A stretch of 64,000 nucleotides of DNA, taken from Oscillospiraceae bacterium (lineage in GTDB: Bacteria > Bacillota > Clostridia > Oscillospirales > Acutalibacteraceae). Below, one piece after another: positions 51,979-61,414 of the stretch. The notes beneath the pieces are model-generated. The model made no database searches. It was given only the letters and a program-made list of their open reading frames with translations, and was not told the DNA's origin. Location of the stretch: assembly GCA_015066175.1 (NCBI GenBank), contig SVOW01000001.1, forward strand, positions 124,001-188,000, read 5' to 3'. Numbering within the stretch: position 1 is the first letter of the stretch; each line of letters opens with the position of its first letter. The position numbers and the translations under genes were made by a program.

Positions 51979-52902
51979 ATGAATAACATATTTACTGAAA
52001 ATCTTAAAAAATTTAGACTTGCAAAAGGTTTTACTCAGGAGCAAGTTGCCGACAAACTGAATGTCAATTCACAGACTGTTTCCCGTTGGGAGTGTGGCAC
52101 TACCCTGCCGGATGTTCTGACATTACCTGAACTTGCAAAGCTTTACGAAGTGACAGTTGATGATTTTTACAAAAAGAATTCTGTTGCATATGACAACTAC
52201 GCACAGCGTCTTGCTTCGGTTTTTGAAGATACACATGACATTGAAGATTTTATCCGTGCAGATGCAGAATTTAAAAAACTTATAAAAAGCGATTCCTTAA
52301 CAACATACGATATGTGGGAATATGCAATGATTCATTATTTTCTGATGCACTACGGCAAAGAAAATGCTTTCTATTGGTTTGACAAAGTTTTAGAACAAGG
52401 CGAAAATGCCGATGAATTTGCTTATTGGAAAACCCGCACACAGAGAATGAAGCTTTGCTCACAGCTCGGCAAAGACGAAGAAAATATCAAAGAACAACAA
52501 AAAATCATTGAAAACAACCCCGACAATGTGAATGAATGGGATCTCCTGCTCGCTGCATATATGTATGCCGGTCGTTATGAAGAAGCATATGAAGAATTCG
52601 AAAAAGCCATCCATAAATTCCCTGATGAATGGGCACTGTATATTGACGGCGGAGATATTTCAAAGAAGCTCGGTAAATATGATGAGGCTATGGAGTATTA
52701 TAATAAAGCCGGAGAAATAGGCTCTTATTTTTGTGACGAGCTTTACTGCAAAGCAAGTTTATATGAAGATTTAGGTGATTATGAAAAATCGTATGATATG
52801 TATATGAAAATCGCTGACACTCTCCGTGAAAGAGGTTACGATGATGAAGCCGATATGGCAGAAAATAATGCGGAAGAAGTTAAAAGTAAAATTATAAAAT
52901 AG
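51979..52902 (+). CDS. XRE-family regulator with TPR repeats
   Basis: A 307-aa protein. The helix-turn-helix covers ~6-62 (NLKKFRLAKGFTQEQVADKLNVNSQTVSRWECGTTLPD). The rest, from ~75 on, is helical with TPR-like units such as NEWDLLLAAYMYAGRYEEAYEEFEKAI and SLYEDLGDYEKSYDMYMKIA. The layout resembles peptide-sensing regulators (RRNPP-like) but also general XRE-TPR proteins. No small signal-peptide gene is seen immediately downstream. AAAGGTG precedes the ATG. Confidence 0.85.
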   Translation: MNNIFTENLKKFRLAKGFTQEQVADKLNVNSQTVSRWECGTTLPDVLTLPELAKLYEVTVDDFYKKNSVAYDNYAQRLASVFEDTHDIEDFIRADAEFKKLIKSDSLTTYDMWEYAMIHYFLMHYGKENAFYWFDKVLEQGENADEFAYWKTRTQRMKLCSQLGKDEENIKEQQKIIENNPDNVNEWDLLLAAYMYAGRYEEAYEEFEKAIHKFPDEWALYIDGGDISKKLGKYDEAMEYYNKAGEIGSYFCDELYCKASLYEDLGDYEKSYDMYMKIADTLRERGYDDEADMAENNAEEVKSKIIK

Positions 52903-52922
52903 GATTATGAATACATCAATGA

Positions 52923-53094
52923 CAAGGTCTGTAAAGGTCATTTTCTAAACTTTTCCTTATAGGAAAAAATCATAAAAAATACATAAGAAAAAGTCTTGTA
53001 ATTGACATTGACAGACCTTGCACATAGTCTCAAAACCGGTGGTTATTCACAACAAAAAACTGTTGCATTTTGTTGGTATGGGTGGTATAATCAT
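52923..53094. repeat. Hairpin element plus promoter cassette, copy B
   Basis: Inverted repeat CAAGGTCTGT/ACAGACCTTG (52923-52932 and 53011-53020) around an AT-rich core with the hairpin TTTTCC-TTATA-GGAAAA. The same conserved tail as copy A follows (TCTCAAAAC, GTGGTTATTC, AACAAAAAACTGTTG) and ends in TTGCAT-17-TATAAT. Positions that differ from copy A in one arm also differ in the other arm. Confidence 0.8.
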
Positions 53095-53226
53095 CTCGAC
53101 AAATAAGAAACTGACATGGGTATGGAACATTTTATCATGTTCAAAGTGAAAATTGAACAGGTAGAAATCAAATAAATTCCAACATGTCGAACAGTTAGAT
53201 AAACAAGAATTTGACGAGGTAATATT

Positions 53227-53544
53227 ATGATTACATATTCGATAATTATGTTTTTGACAGCGACACTTTTTGTTGTGATAGGTGTTGCAATATATCGGGG
53301 AAAAACCAATTTGATTCATGATTATCATCAAACAAACGTTACCGATAAATCCGCATATGGAAAATCTTTCGGAAAAGCTATGTTTGTTATCTCAACGGCA
53401 CTTTTGCTTAGCGGAATAGTAAGTCTGCTGGGAGATTCGGAAAAGATTACATTGGTTGCGGTTGCAGTATTAATTGTTGGATTAATAATCGGATTTATCT
53501 GCATTTTTTGCGTGCAAAAAAAATATAATAACGGTGTTTTCTAA
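53227..53544 (+). CDS. Small membrane protein, DUF3784-like
   Basis: A 105-aa protein with three hydrophobic segments (~3-22, ~55-72, ~80-98) and the segment GVAIYRGKTNLIHDYHQTNV after the first, as in DUF3784 proteins. The function of that family is unknown. AGGTAATATT precedes the ATG. It is driven by the copy-B promoter cassette and followed by a repeated terminator type. Confidence 0.75.
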   Translation: MITYSIIMFLTATLFVVIGVAIYRGKTNLIHDYHQTNVTDKSAYGKSFGKAMFVISTALLLSGIVSLLGDSEKITLVAVAVLIVGLIIGFICIFCVQKKYNNGVF

Positions 53545-53569
53545 TTGACAAATTTCAATTTAACGAACT

Positions 53570-53606
53570 GAAACTTCAAAGCAACAGCCTGAAAACTGTT
53601 GCTTTT
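53570..53606 (+). terminator. Terminator after the DUF3784-like gene
   Basis: AGCAACAG and CTGTTGCT form the stem, followed by TTTTCATTT. Related to 42036-42068. Confidence 0.85.
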
Positions 53607-53719
53607 TCATTTGCACAAGTTCTGTAATTGTTTTGCTTAAACATATTGTCAACAAATCGGTTATATGATAAACTTATATAGTTACTTTTTGTGGAAAAAT
53701 TTTACATAGGGGTGTTTTT

Positions 53720-55240
53720 ATGTTAAACAGACGTGGTGCAGGTGTGCTCATGCATATCTCAACCATTCCTTCAAATTACGGTATCGGTGTTTTTGATGAA
53801 AACTGCAGATACTTTGCAGACAAACTGCAATCAATGAATTTCGGTTATTGGCAGGTTTTACCTTTTAATCCTGTAGATAAAGCTAATTCACCTTATTGTT
53901 CGGCATCTGCTTTTGCAGGTAATATTCTTTTTATTGACCCTAAAGCTATATACGAAGACGGTCTTTGCACAAAGGAAGAATATGAGGAAAATATATACAA
54001 AGGCTCTCCCTATACTGCGGACTATGAATTTGCATCAAAAAAAAGATTACAGCTTCTCAGGAAGGCGTTTCTTAACATAGATGCTGAAACGGCACAGAAA
54101 ATAAAAGATTTCGGTAAAGAAAATGAGTGGCTTTCAGATTTTTCACTTTTTATGGCACTCAAAGATAAGCACAATGATGCCCCATGGTGGGAGTGGGATG
54201 AGAAATATGCACATTTTTCATCTGCAGATAAACTGCGCGGAGAATTTGAAGAAGAATGTGCTTTCTGGAAATTCTGTCAGTACCTTTTCTTTAAACAATG
54301 GAACGCTGTAAAGACCTATGCAAACCAAAAAGGAATTGCTATTATAGGTGATATGCCCATATATGTTGCTATGGATTCCTGTGATGTATGGGCAAATGTT
54401 TCCCAATTTATGATAGATAAAGAAACACTCAAACCTAAAAAAGTTGCAGGTTGTCCCCCTGATTATTTTTCTGAAGACGGACAGCTGTGGGGAAATCCCC
54501 TTTATGATTGGGATTATATGGAAAAAGACGGTTACAAGTGGTGGATTTCAAGAATTAAACAATCACTTAAAACTTATGACTGCGTAAGAATTGACCATTT
54601 CAGAGCATTTGCTTCATATTGGGAAATTCCTGCTGATTCAGACACTGCTAAAAACGGAGCATGGGCAAAAGGACCCGGAATGAAGCTTTTCAATACGGTA
54701 AAAGAAACTTTCGGTGAGCTTCCCATTATTGCTGAAGACCTGGGTACTTTCGGTGAAGATGTAATTAAATTGCTTTCAGACACAGGATTCCCCGGAATGA
54801 AAGTTGTTCAGTTTGGTTTTGACCCTGACGCTGATTCTCTGCATCTCCCCCACAATACAGTTATAAATTCTGTAAATTACTGCGGCACACACGATAACAA
54901 CACATTGCTGGGCTGGTTATGGGAAGCAAGCGAGAGAGAAAGAGCATTTGCACTTGAATACATAGGCTTTACGGGAGATAACTGGGGTGACGGCGGTTAT
55001 AAATCTGCAAGTTGCCGCAAAATTACAGAAAGCGTATGGAAATCTTCTTCCAACACAGCAATTATTGCTTTCCAGGATATGTGCGGATTCGGAAGCGATG
55101 CAAGAATGAATATTCCCGGTGTTCCTGAAAAGAATTGGCGTTACCGCACAACAAAGGAAACAATTGACAATGTTGATGTTGATTATTTCAAAAAAATCAA
55201 TTCTCTTTTCAGAAGAACATACCCCGTTTTTGAAAAATAA
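53720..55240 (+). CDS. malQ: 4-alpha-glucanotransferase (amylomaltase, GH77)
   Basis: Transfers alpha-1,4-glucan segments between maltodextrins in the cytoplasm. The 506-aa protein begins RRGAGVLMHISTIPSNYGIGVF and has WQVLPFNPVDKANSPYCSASAFAGN, the nucleophile region RIDHFRAFASYWEIP, the acid/base region IIAEDLGTFGEDV and the stabiliser THDNNTLLGW. Length is typical. AGGGG precedes the ATG. Monocistronic with a bidirectional terminator. It fits starch or glycogen breakdown; no phosphorylase or transporter is in the window. Confidence 0.96.
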   Translation: MLNRRGAGVLMHISTIPSNYGIGVFDENCRYFADKLQSMNFGYWQVLPFNPVDKANSPYCSASAFAGNILFIDPKAIYEDGLCTKEEYEENIYKGSPYTADYEFASKKRLQLLRKAFLNIDAETAQKIKDFGKENEWLSDFSLFMALKDKHNDAPWWEWDEKYAHFSSADKLRGEFEEECAFWKFCQYLFFKQWNAVKTYANQKGIAIIGDMPIYVAMDSCDVWANVSQFMIDKETLKPKKVAGCPPDYFSEDGQLWGNPLYDWDYMEKDGYKWWISRIKQSLKTYDCVRIDHFRAFASYWEIPADSDTAKNGAWAKGPGMKLFNTVKETFGELPIIAEDLGTFGEDVIKLLSDTGFPGMKVVQFGFDPDADSLHLPHNTVINSVNYCGTHDNNTLLGWLWEASERERAFALEYIGFTGDNWGDGGYKSASCRKITESVWKSSSNTAIIAFQDMCGFGSDARMNIPGVPEKNWRYRTTKETIDNVDVDYFKKINSLFRRTYPVFEK

Positions 55241-55263
55241 AGCATAAGTTTCAGAATTAATAA

Positions 55264-55295
55264 AAGCCATCGATTAAAACGATGGCTTTTATTGT
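55264..55295. terminator. Bidirectional terminator between malQ and GH95
   Basis: AAAAGCCATCG and CGATGGCTTTT pair around a 7-base loop. Confidence 0.85.
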
Positions 55296-55308
55296 TATTC
55301 AGAAATAT

Positions 55309-57639
55309 TTATATAAAATCAATTTCTATTATTTCACCTGCTGCAAGCTCAGCTGTGAACATTCCGTTTTCGATTTTGTGTGCCTTTTGGGTTTTTATTT
55401 TACCGGTTCTGTCGTTGAGTTTCAACCTGAACTGATTATCACGACCTGAGGTTACAACTAATTTTGTTGCTTTGCCCTCGCTCCACATGATGTCAACTGT
55501 GAAATTGCCTCTTGCCTTCAGACCTTTTACAGAGCCGTTTTCCCATGCCTCGGGAATCGACGGCAAAATTTCAATAATACGTTTATCAGGCTCACCCAGA
55601 TGGCTTTGAAGAAGCATCTCATTGATACCTGCTGTGCCACCAAAGTTACCATCAATCTGAAACGGAGGATGAATGTCGAAAAGATTGTTTGCCGTAAACT
55701 TTGTGATGAGTTGTTGCAGATGCTCCCAGGCTTTCTCACCATCTTTGAAACGAGCATAGAAATTAATTGTCCATGCACGTGACCAACCCGTAGACCCTCC
55801 CCCACGTGAGAGACGTCGTGCAATTGTGTTTTTGGCAGCCTGAAAAACTTCAGGATTTGTTTCGTTTATCTGATCTCCGGGGTAAAGTGCAAACAGATGA
55901 GAAATATGACGATGGTTAGGCTCTACCTCTTCATAGTCGCTGTTCCATTCGCAAAGTGTGCCGTAGCGTTCACTCACGCGTAACGGTGGAAGCTTTGTCA
56001 GAATATTTTCAAGACAGGACGCAAAATCAGCATCAATTCCGAGCACCTTGCAAGCATGAATCGTTCGGGTATAAAGTGCATCAATAATCTCAAAGTCAAT
56101 AGTTGCTCCGTGAGTAAACATACTGCTTTTTCTGTTACCCTCTTTATCGTAATAATAAAACCAATTTTCGGGAGAGTTTGATGGTGCGGTTGTCAGTTTA
56201 CCTTTACCATCGTCAACAAGGTAATCGCAAAGGAATTCACAAGCACCTTTTAGAATCGGATAAATTTCCTTCAAAATTTCTATGTCACCTGAAAACTCAT
56301 AATGTTCCCATAGATTAATACAAAGCCATGGTCCTGCCATGGGGAAAAAGCAGTGAATGGTATCGTGCGGACCTGTACGGCCGAAAATATCTGTTGTATG
56401 ATTAATTACCCAACCCCTGCAACCAAGCAGTTCTTTGGCAGTCCGTTGACCGAATTTGCTTATCATTTTCATAAAATGAACAAAAGGCTTCATCGTTTCG
56501 GACATATTACCCGGTTCAGCAGGCCAGTAATTCATTTGCATATTGATATTCGTGTGGTAATCACTTCCCCATTCAGGGCGATAACCATTGCACCATATGC
56601 CCTGAAGATTTGCAGGCAGAGTTGCATTTTTTCCTGAACTTTCAATAAGCAGATACCGTCCGAAATTGTAATACAATTCAAACATATCAAGGTCTTCCTG
56701 ACGGTTACGTTGAAGAAAATACAGTCGCCAGTCAACAGGGATATCGTCATAGGTTGTTGCATTGAGTTTGAACGACACCTTATCAAACACAGCTTTATGT
56801 GCAGCAATATGTTCTGCTTTAAGAGTTTCATAATCAACGGCTGTTATAGCATCAAGTTTATTTTTAAGGACTGCACGATAATCAATGCTTTCATCAATAT
56901 CATATTTATCAACATTATAATTTGTTTCAAAAACACCGTAAACAATTACCCATGTTGCATCGTGAACTATTATATGCTTTTTGTCATTCAGAAGTTTACC
57001 GTCTGTGCGGACAAAAATGTTCGCGCCGAACGACATCCCCTCTCCGCCTTCACCATACAAATCCTCGTCATAATATGTAACACGGCCATTCATAAAAAGC
57101 AGATTATTCCGAAGTGCAGAGGTATAGGCATCCTGATCGCGTTCCATTGTGACATAACAATCAAAAGGTGCAGTTGCAGTTACTTTGTAGATAAGACCGT
57201 CATATTTTTCACTAACAAAGGTTTCACTACAGAATTCTGTTGTGCCTTTTTTATACGATACACGTCCGATAGCTTCGCTAAGTTCAAGTTCCTTGCGATA
57301 GTTTTCATAGCGGCTCTTATCAGGAAACTCAATACGCACTTCGCCCATACTTTCAAAAAATCGTACACATTCAGGCTTTGTCATAAATGTTTCGCCACAA
57401 AGTTCAGCTGCTTCTTCATAACATTCATCAAGCAATAATTGTCTGATTTTCGCAAGCATTTCAGGAGAACTGTTATAATTTTCCTCTATCTGACGGCCAC
57501 TCCAGAGAGATTCTTCGTTAATTTCAATTGTTTCTTCGTAAGGGTCACCATAAAGCATTGCACCAATGCGGCCATTACCAAGAGGAAAAGCACGCATCCA
57601 GTCGCGTTCATAGTCTTCGTGCCAGAGTTTTGTTGACAT
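55309..57639 (-). CDS. Glycoside hydrolase family 95 (alpha-L-fucosidase type)
   Basis: A 776-aa inverting enzyme, no signal peptide, so intracellular. The N-terminal domain shows the family start WMRAFPLGNGRIGAMLYGDPYEETIEINEESLWSG. The alpha-toroid holds the two catalytic Asn in HTNINMQMNYWPAE, the acid Glu in APSNSPENWF and the Asp in QIDGNFGGTAGINEMLLQSH. The start at 57639 (AGGTG 7 bases upstream) removes 21 residues of the track version. Substrates in GH95 are alpha-1,2-fucosides or alpha-L-galactosides of glycans and plant polymers. Monocistronic. Confidence 0.93.
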   Translation of the reverse strand: MSTKLWHEDYERDWMRAFPLGNGRIGAMLYGDPYEETIEINEESLWSGRQIEENYNSSPEMLAKIRQLLLDECYEEAAELCGETFMTKPECVRFFESMGEVRIEFPDKSRYENYRKELELSEAIGRVSYKKGTTEFCSETFVSEKYDGLIYKVTATAPFDCYVTMERDQDAYTSALRNNLLFMNGRVTYYDEDLYGEGGEGMSFGANIFVRTDGKLLNDKKHIIVHDATWVIVYGVFETNYNVDKYDIDESIDYRAVLKNKLDAITAVDYETLKAEHIAAHKAVFDKVSFKLNATTYDDIPVDWRLYFLQRNRQEDLDMFELYYNFGRYLLIESSGKNATLPANLQGIWCNGYRPEWGSDYHTNINMQMNYWPAEPGNMSETMKPFVHFMKMISKFGQRTAKELLGCRGWVINHTTDIFGRTGPHDTIHCFFPMAGPWLCINLWEHYEFSGDIEILKEIYPILKGACEFLCDYLVDDGKGKLTTAPSNSPENWFYYYDKEGNRKSSMFTHGATIDFEIIDALYTRTIHACKVLGIDADFASCLENILTKLPPLRVSERYGTLCEWNSDYEEVEPNHRHISHLFALYPGDQINETNPEVFQAAKNTIARRLSRGGGSTGWSRAWTINFYARFKDGEKAWEHLQQLITKFTANNLFDIHPPFQIDGNFGGTAGINEMLLQSHLGEPDKRIIEILPSIPEAWENGSVKGLKARGNFTVDIMWSEGKATKLVVTSGRDNQFRLKLNDRTGKIKTQKAHKIENGMFTAELAAGEIIEIDFI

Positions 57640-57789
57640 TTTTGCGCACCTACTTCTGATAAATATTTTTTCCATTATATCACACTGAATATTCTTGCAC
57701 AAGTCAATTTTAAAACATCACAGCACTTTATACTACACACGCAAGCGAATAATCGGGTTCATTCCCCTTATACAACCGATGTAATATTG

Positions 57790-57846
57790 TAAAAACTGTT
57801 GCGTTTTTGTTGGCGTAGGTGGTATAATTATTTCAACAAATAAGAT
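57790..57846 (+). promoter_or_regulatory. Promoter cassette, partial copy C
   Basis: AAAAACTGTTG, TTGTTGG, GTAGGTGG and TATAAT match the 3' part of copies A and B, including the trailing CAACAAATAAG shared with copy B. TTGCGT and TATAAT have an 18-base spacer. No upstream inverted repeat is seen here. Confidence 0.75.
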
Positions 57847-57863
57847 TTTGACGGAGAAATGAT

Positions 57864-58226
57864 ATGAGATTGAAGAATATTCTGATCGTTGTTAAAGATA
57901 TAGAAAAATCGAGAAAATTCTATCACGACTTGTTTGGCATAGATTTGGTGCATGACAATGATGGTAATATGATTTTAACAGAAGGTCTTGTCCTTCAGGA
58001 TGAGAAAATATGGAAAAGTTTTTTAGATAGAGATATTGTTCCGAAGAGCAACTCTTGTGAATTGTATTTTGAGGAGCAAGATATCGAATCATTTGTTGAA
58101 AAATTAGAAGGATTATACCCCTCGATTGAATATGTAAATCATCTTATGACACACAGTTGGGGGCAACGAGTGATACGATTCTACGATTTGGATGGTAACT
58201 TAATTGAAGTAGGGACACCGATGTAA
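57864..58226 (+). CDS. VOC-family protein (glyoxalase/dioxygenase fold)
   Basis: A 120-aa protein with two beta-alpha-beta-beta-beta units. NILIVVKDIEKSRKFYHDLFGIDLV starts the first and the C-terminal unit ends VIRFYDLDGNLIEVG, with the usual metal-ligand Glu. VOC proteins include glyoxalase I, dioxygenases and drug-binding proteins; no specific activity can be read. GGAG precedes the ATG, and the promoter cassette lies just upstream. Confidence 0.88.
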   Translation: MRLKNILIVVKDIEKSRKFYHDLFGIDLVHDNDGNMILTEGLVLQDEKIWKSFLDRDIVPKSNSCELYFEEQDIESFVEKLEGLYPSIEYVNHLMTHSWGQRVIRFYDLDGNLIEVGTPM

Positions 58227-58315
58227 TTAACAAATTCCGATTTATCGAACTCTTTGTCAGAGTTTCATTTTCATAAACAAGGGTTATCACCGCAGATAAC
58301 ATCAGGGAGGTTTCT

Positions 58316-60655
58316 ATGCAAATTTTACAAACAATTATTTCTTATCTTGCAATAGCAGCGGCTTTTATTACTTCGATTTTTTCATGGGGAGATTCAGCAA
58401 TGATTCCATATACAAACGATTACAAAATACCCGATAATATTCCCGAATACAGTGTGATTTCTACCGACGAAAAAGTTGATTGGAAAGCAAAATGGATATG
58501 GGATAAGGAAAACCTTACAAAGAAAAATGTCTGGATGTGCTTTAACAAAAAAGTAAGCCTTGATGAAAACCCCGAAGAGCTTATTGCTAACATCTCAGCT
58601 GACTCTAAATATTGGCTTTACATAAACGGAGAAACTGTTGTTTTTGAGGGAAGCGTGAAACGCGGTCCTGACGAAAACAGCTGTTATTTTGACAGCATCG
58701 ACATTGCACCTTATCTCAAAAAAGGTGAAAATTCGATTTGTGCTTTGGTGTGGTTCTGGGATGATGAAACAAGCTATTCCTACAACAGCAGCGGTCAAGG
58801 CGGATTTATTTTTGAAGCTATAAACGAAGACATTACTATCATTTCTGATAAAAGCTGGAAAGCAAAAAGAAACACAGCTTTCATTGACTCCCCTCTTTAT
58901 CCGCCTAACTACCGACTTCCTGAATACAGTATTTATTTTGACGCAAGAAAAGATATAGGAGATTGGACAAATGTAGCTTATGATGTTTCTGACTGGGAAA
59001 ACGGGGTTGAATATGCTATAGGCGGCGAAGGTGTTTACGGCAAACTTTATCCGAGAGGAATACCTTTTTTGAAGGATTATGGTCTTAAAGATTATGAAAA
59101 TTCAAAGCAATATGAAAACTATACCGTAAAAAAACTTTTCGGTGAAAAAATCACAGTAAACATCCCCTATAACGCACAGATTACACCTTACCTTAAAGTT
59201 ATAGCACCAGCAGGCAAAAAAATCCGTATAACAACTGAAAACACTTTAATCGGTGCCGTTTCAACCACATATATAACTAAAGAGGGCGAGCAGGAGTTTG
59301 AATCTTTAGGATGGTTTAACGGCGAACATATTACATACGAAATACCAAAAGGTGTGACGGTTGTTTCGCTGCAATATCGTGAAACCGGATATAACAGTTC
59401 ATTTTGCGGTGATTTCAAGTGTGACGATGAATTTATGAATTCTCTGTGGCAAAAATCTCTGCGTACACTTTATGTTACAATGCGTGATAATTTTATGGAT
59501 TGTCCTGACAGAGAAAGAGCTCAGTGGTGGGGCGATGTTACAAGTGAAATGATTATGACAATGTACTCAATGGACAGCAATTCTTATCTGCTGTATCAGA
59601 AAGGTGTGGAAGCAATGCTTTCTCACGCTGACGACACAAAAGTTCTTCAGACAGTTGTACCTATAAGCGGTGACTATTTTGAACTTCCCGTTCAGCAGCT
59701 TTCAGGAATTGTAGGATTCCTCACCTATTATGAATATACAGGCGACACTGCTTTCCTTGAAAAGGTTTACACAGCTTCACTTGATTATCTTAAACTTTGG
59801 GAAATAGGTGAAAACAATCTTGTAGTTCATCGCGGTGGTTCATGGGATTGGGCCGATTGGGGTTCAAAAGCAGATATGACAGCCATTGAAAACGCATGGG
59901 TTTATTATGCTCTCTCTGCTACACAGGAAATGGCTGAGATTTTAGGAAAAGATGAAGACATTTCATTTATTACCCAAAGAAAAGAAACTATAGCAGAAGG
60001 CTATAAAACACTCTGGACTGAAGATGGATTCAAAAGCAGTGACGTAAGAAAACCTGACGACAGAGCAAACGCCCTTGCTGTTTTGTCAGGACTTGCAAAA
60101 GAAGAACAGTATGATATTATTACAAAGGTGCTCACAACTACCAAAAACTCAAGCCCCTATATGGAATATTATGTGCTTGAGGCTCTTTGTGAAATGGGAG
60201 AATATGAAGCAGCACGTGACAGAATCAAAGACAGATACGATGGAATGATGAGAGAAGATTATTCTACTCTCTGGGAATTCTGGAATTCATGGCAAGGCAC
60301 GATGAATCACGCATGGAGTGGCGGACCACTTGTTATAATGAGTAAACATTTTGCAGGCATCACTCCCCTTGAAGCAGGTTATGAAAAGGTAGAAATCAAC
60401 CCCGTATATACACTGTATAACAACATAAACTGCACTGTTCCCAGCGTGAAAGGTTTAATCACACTGAATTATGAAAATACTTCTGACGGTTATGTTATCA
60501 ACCTTACACTTCCGCAAGGTATGAAAGCTGTTTTATATGCACCTGACAATGCAGTTATTTACATCAATTCAGAACTTTATTACCAGAATGGTGAGTATGT
60601 AAACAGTGATGAAACTGGCGATGTGGAAATTATAGAAAAACCGCTCATTGACTAA
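58316..60655 (+). CDS. Alpha-L-rhamnosidase, GH78-type, exported
   Basis: A 779-aa protein that would release L-rhamnose from pectin or glycosides. The N-terminal ~25 residues (YLAIAAAFITSIFSW) form an export signal or anchor. N-terminal carbohydrate-binding-like sandwich ~40-200 (KAKWIWDKEN, SADSKYWLYINGETV), a second sandwich, then the alpha/alpha barrel (~370-680) with the acid in MDCPDRERAQWWGD and SWDWADWG. The C-terminal sandwich covers ~690-760. GGGAGG precedes the ATG. It links functionally to rhaA at 37 kb. The RibD-type gene follows 33 bases later. Confidence 0.92.
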   Translation: MQILQTIISYLAIAAAFITSIFSWGDSAMIPYTNDYKIPDNIPEYSVISTDEKVDWKAKWIWDKENLTKKNVWMCFNKKVSLDENPEELIANISADSKYWLYINGETVVFEGSVKRGPDENSCYFDSIDIAPYLKKGENSICALVWFWDDETSYSYNSSGQGGFIFEAINEDITIISDKSWKAKRNTAFIDSPLYPPNYRLPEYSIYFDARKDIGDWTNVAYDVSDWENGVEYAIGGEGVYGKLYPRGIPFLKDYGLKDYENSKQYENYTVKKLFGEKITVNIPYNAQITPYLKVIAPAGKKIRITTENTLIGAVSTTYITKEGEQEFESLGWFNGEHITYEIPKGVTVVSLQYRETGYNSSFCGDFKCDDEFMNSLWQKSLRTLYVTMRDNFMDCPDRERAQWWGDVTSEMIMTMYSMDSNSYLLYQKGVEAMLSHADDTKVLQTVVPISGDYFELPVQQLSGIVGFLTYYEYTGDTAFLEKVYTASLDYLKLWEIGENNLVVHRGGSWDWADWGSKADMTAIENAWVYYALSATQEMAEILGKDEDISFITQRKETIAEGYKTLWTEDGFKSSDVRKPDDRANALAVLSGLAKEEQYDIITKVLTTTKNSSPYMEYYVLEALCEMGEYEAARDRIKDRYDGMMREDYSTLWEFWNSWQGTMNHAWSGGPLVIMSKHFAGITPLEAGYEKVEINPVYTLYNNINCTVPSVKGLITLNYENTSDGYVINLTLPQGMKAVLYAPDNAVIYINSELYYQNGEYVNSDETGDVEIIEKPLID

Positions 60656-60688
60656 TGATATCAAAACAAAATTTAACGAGGTGATAAT

Positions 60689-61399
60689 ATGAACAGACCA
60701 TATATAATTTGCCATATGGTAACATCCCTTGACGGAAAAGTCACAGGCGATTTTCTTTTCAGACCGGAATGCGAAAGTGCAACAGAAATTTACTATGACA
60801 TAAACAGAAAACTTGAAAGCAACGGATTTATCTGCGGTCGCATTACAATGGAAGGCAGTTTTACAGGCGGATATTATCCTGACCTTTCAGAATACGAGCC
60901 TGTGCATCACGACCTGGACCTGAAAATGGACTTTATGCTTGATGATATGACAGGATTTTATGCAGTCGCTTTTGACCCTAAAGGAAAACTTGGATGGAAA
61001 TCAAACAGAATTATTGACCCCGATGGTAACCCGGGTTATGACGGAGCACAGATTATTGAAGTGCTGACAGAGCAGGTTGACGAAAGATATTTAGGTTATC
61101 TTGAAAAAATGGAAATCCCCTACATATTTGCAGGGGAAAAGGAAATTGATGTTGAGTTTGCATTGTTTAAACTGAAAAACATTGTAGGCTGTCAGACTCT
61201 GCTTTTAGAGGGCGGAAGCATCATAAACGGCTCATTTGAGCGTGCAGATGTTATTGACGAATTAAGCCTTGTGGTTGCACCAACCGTTGCTGATAAAGAC
61301 AGCAAACCGTTGTTTGCTGACAGCATCGTTTTAGATTATGAACTGACAAAATCTGAAAACATCAATGGAAATCTTGTGTTGAATTACAAGAAAAAATAA
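60689..61399 (+). CDS. RibD C-terminal / dihydrofolate-reductase-like protein
   Basis: A 236-aa NADPH-binding reductase of the RibD C-terminal family. It begins PYIICHMVTSLDGKVTGDFL, has ICGRITMEGSF in the first third and LLLEGGSIINGSFERADVIDELSLVVAPTV near the end, where riboflavin reductases have the GGP/EGG motif. It lacks the deaminase domain of full RibD and is not beside rib genes, so an alternative substrate is likely. Probably co-transcribed with the rhamnosidase, an unexplained pairing. GAGGTG precedes the ATG. Confidence 0.88.
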   Translation: MNRPYIICHMVTSLDGKVTGDFLFRPECESATEIYYDINRKLESNGFICGRITMEGSFTGGYYPDLSEYEPVHHDLDLKMDFMLDDMTGFYAVAFDPKGKLGWKSNRIIDPDGNPGYDGAQIIEVLTEQVDERYLGYLEKMEIPYIFAGEKEIDVEFALFKLKNIVGCQTLLLEGGSIINGSFERADVIDELSLVVAPTVADKDSKPLFADSIVLDYELTKSENINGNLVLNYKKK

Positions 61400-61414
61400 T
61401 ATAAAGAATTCAGT

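Noticed and set aside
56710-57438. 242-aa plus-strand ORF
   Set aside because: It lies wholly inside the GH95 gene on the opposite strand; its sequence is low-complexity Cys/Ile/Phe-rich, as expected of a shadow frame.
57700-57790. A third full copy of the hairpin element upstream of the VOC gene
   Set aside because: Only the promoter part matches; no CAAGG...CCTTG inverted repeat is present there.
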